NCBI GenBank assembly: GCA_023402355.1
Contig: JAEXCG010000111.1
Location: forward strand, 1 to 23,529
Direction: 5' to 3'
From: Bacillota bacterium
GTDB lineage: Bacteria; Bacillota; Clostridia; Christensenellales; Aristaeellaceae
DNA: 23,529 bases
Numbering within the stretch: position 1 is the stretch's first letter; each line of letters starts with the position of its first letter. Below, piece after piece: positions 22,179 through 23,529 of the stretch. The notes under the pieces were generated by a model. That model was not told the origin of the DNA and searched no databases. It saw only the letters and a list, made by a program, of their open reading frames with translations. Made by a program: the position numbers and the translations under genes.

Positions 22179-23324
22179 TTACCACTCGGCGATGACGCCG
22201 TCGCTGTCGCGCCAGATCGGGTTGTGCCAATCGTGCCCGCTTTCGGCCATCCTGCGCACGTACTCCTCGTTCACCTCGACGCCGAGGCCCGGCCCGGTCA
22301 GCAGGCCGCACATGCCGTCCTTGTAGGTGAACACTTCCGGATTCTTGATGTAGTTGAGCAGGTCGTAGCCCGCGTTGTAGTGGATGCCCGCGCTCTGCTC
22401 CTGAATGAACGCGTTGGGCGAGCAGAAGTCGACCTGCAGGCAAGCCGCCAGCGCGATCGGCCCCAGCGGGCAGTGCAGCGCGACCGCTACGTCAAACGCC
22501 TCCGCCATTGCCGCGATCTTGCGCGTCTCCAGGATGCCGCCGCAGTGGCTCACGTCGGGCTGCAGGATATCCACGCCGCCGCGCGTGAGCATGTGCTTGA
22601 ACCCCCAGCGGGTAAAGTTGCGCTCGCCCGTCGCGATCGGCGTATGGCATGTGCGCGCAAACTCGAGGAATTCATCCTCGTTCTCGCAGAGCACCGGCTC
22701 CTCGACGAACATCAGGTTGTACGGCTCGAGCATGTGGATGAGCTGCTTGGCCATCGTCTTGTGCACGCGGCCGTGGAAGTCTACCGCGATGCGCATGTCC
22801 GGCGCAACCTCGCGGATGGCCGCCACACGGGCCACCGTCGCCTCCAGCTTGTCATAGGTGTCGATCCAGCGCAGCTCGTCCGTGCCGTTCATCTTGACGG
22901 CGTGGTAGCCCTGCGCGATCGCCTCCTTCGCCGCCTCGCCGGTGTCGCGCGGGTGGTCGCCGCCGATCCAGCGGTACACCTCGATCCGATCGCGCACCTT
23001 GCCGCCCAGCATCTCGTAGACCGGCACGCCGAGCGCCTTGCCCTTGATGTCCCACATGGCCTGCTCGATGCCCGAAATGGCGCTGGTGAGGATGGGGCCG
23101 CCGCGGTAAAACCCCGTGCGGTACATCAGCTGAAACGCATCCTCGACGTCCGTCGCGCTGTGACCGATCAGCTGCGCCCCCAGTTCCTTTACCGCCGCGG
23201 CGACAGTGTCCGCACGCCCCTCGCAGACGGGTTCGCCCCAACCGGTCAGCCCGTCGTCGGTCGTCATCTTCAGGAACAGCCAGCGCGGAGGAACCTTGAA
23301 CAGTTCGATCTTCGCGATTTTCAT
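22179..23324 (-). CDS. dgoD: D-galactonate dehydratase
   Basis: 381-residue enolase-superfamily enzyme that dehydrates D-galactonate to 2-keto-3-deoxy-D-galactonate in the De Ley-Doudoroff pathway. It aligns along its full length with E. coli DgoD (382 residues): PPRWLFLKMTTDDGLTGWGE near the N-terminus, FYRGGPIL, the metal-ligand and base motif DFHGR (D182, H184), EEP (E208), GER, the second catalytic His in LHCPLGPIALAACL, QEQSAGIHYN, and the C-terminal VIAEW. The ATG at 23324 is preceded by AGGGG at a suitable distance. It begins 18 bases after the rraA-like stop. Of all genes in the window this has the most certain substrate. Confidence 0.96.
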   Translation of the reverse strand: MKIAKIELFKVPPRWLFLKMTTDDGLTGWGEPVCEGRADTVAAAVKELGAQLIGHSATDVEDAFQLMYRTGFYRGGPILTSAISGIEQAMWDIKGKALGVPVYEMLGGKVRDRIEVYRWIGGDHPRDTGEAAKEAIAQGYHAVKMNGTDELRWIDTYDKLEATVARVAAIREVAPDMRIAVDFHGRVHKTMAKQLIHMLEPYNLMFVEEPVLCENEDEFLEFARTCHTPIATGERNFTRWGFKHMLTRGGVDILQPDVSHCGGILETRKIAAMAEAFDVAVALHCPLGPIALAACLQVDFCSPNAFIQEQSAGIHYNAGYDLLNYIKNPEVFTYKDGMCGLLTGPGLGVEVNEEYVRRMAESGHDWHNPIWRDSDGVIAEW

Positions 23325-23342
23325 GATCTTTAACCCCTATTC

Positions 23343-23529
23343 TTACAGAATGCCGTACTTCTTGAATGCGTCGGCGGCGCTCATGCCCGCGCGAATCGCC
23401 TTGCCGACCGTCTTCTCGCCGGTAGCTTTCTCCCACGCGCGCGAAACGACCTCGGCCTCGACCTCGCGCGGGATCACGACCACGCCGTCAAGATCGCCAA
23501 AGACGATGTCCCCCGGACAGACGTGTACG
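23343..23529 (-). CDS. RraA-family protein, C-terminal part (runs off the window)
   Basis: The last 61 codons of a leftward gene cut by the right edge. They read VHVCPGDIVFGDLDGVVVIP followed by basic and acidic helices and the ending AFKKYGIL. PGDxVFGDxDGVVVIP is the C-terminal signature of the RraA-like family, whose members include HMG/CHA-type aldolases and acid-sugar-linked enzymes as well as the RNase E inhibitor. The position 18 bases before dgoD makes a metabolic role (lyase or decarboxylase on a keto acid) much likelier than RNase regulation. The N-terminal part is not visible. Confidence 0.8.
   Translation of the reverse strand, partial: VHVCPGDIVFGDLDGVVVIPREVEAEVVSRAWEKATGEKTVGKAIRAGMSAADAFKKYGIL

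Noticed and set aside
1..23529. CRISPR array, tRNA, rRNA, riboswitch or phage genes
   Set aside because: No regularly spaced repeats, no recognisable cloverleaf or rRNA sequence, no known aptamer pattern and no phage structural genes were seen on reading both strands.

Overview
The window is GC-rich, gene-dense bacterial DNA with strong AGGAGG-type ribosome binding sites, short spacings, several TTG/GTG starts and translational overlaps. Gene content (YesM-type sensor kinase, MalF/MalG/MsmK-type sugar importer, clostridial-looking GH3 enzymes, a DltA/B/C-like cassette) points to a high-GC member of the Firmicutes, probably a gut-type clostridium. This is inferred from protein style; no rRNA or marker gene is present.

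Layout. (1) 102-1880, minus: an orphan-looking YesM-family sensor histidine kinase ending at a strong terminator hairpin (55-98). (2) 2144-17057, plus: one long, tightly packed, probably polycistronic block of 12 genes. Its first part is a carbohydrate-foraging module: secreted CBM9-like protein, glucose/mannose-type solute-binding protein, secreted GH3, two permeases, second secreted GH3, and an MsmK/UgpC-type ATPase. Only 24 bases after the ATPase comes a dlt-like acyl-transfer cassette: carrier protein, adenylation enzyme 1, MBOAT acyltransferase, membrane-anchored SGNH protein, adenylation enzyme 2. (3) 17217-19580, plus: a third, divergent secreted GH3 with a C-terminal Ig-like domain and a strong terminator. 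(4) 19640-20330: a decayed IS3-family element in lower-GC DNA. (5) 20379-23529, minus: a D-galactonate (De Ley-Doudoroff) operon in the order rraA-like (partial), dgoD, KDPG/KDPGal aldolase, dgoK.

Working model. Secreted, apparently calcium-loop-bearing GH3 enzymes release short sugars outside the cell. The binding protein, permeases and ATPase import them, and the kinase probably senses a related signal. The D-galactonate operon would send an aldonic acid to pyruvate and glyceraldehyde-3-phosphate. The carrier/adenylation/MBOAT/SGNH cassette would activate small carboxylic acids in the cytosol, load them on the carrier and pass them through the MBOAT channel onto an extracellular acceptor such as a cell-envelope polymer or glycan.

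The most interesting part is that cassette. It departs from a canonical dlt operon in having two adenylation enzymes but one carrier. Enzyme 1 keeps the Asp that in DltA contacts the amino group of D-alanine; enzyme 2 has Ala there and other altered motifs. This suggests a two-substrate envelope or glycan acylation system coupled to sugar uptake. That reading is inference from motifs and gene order.
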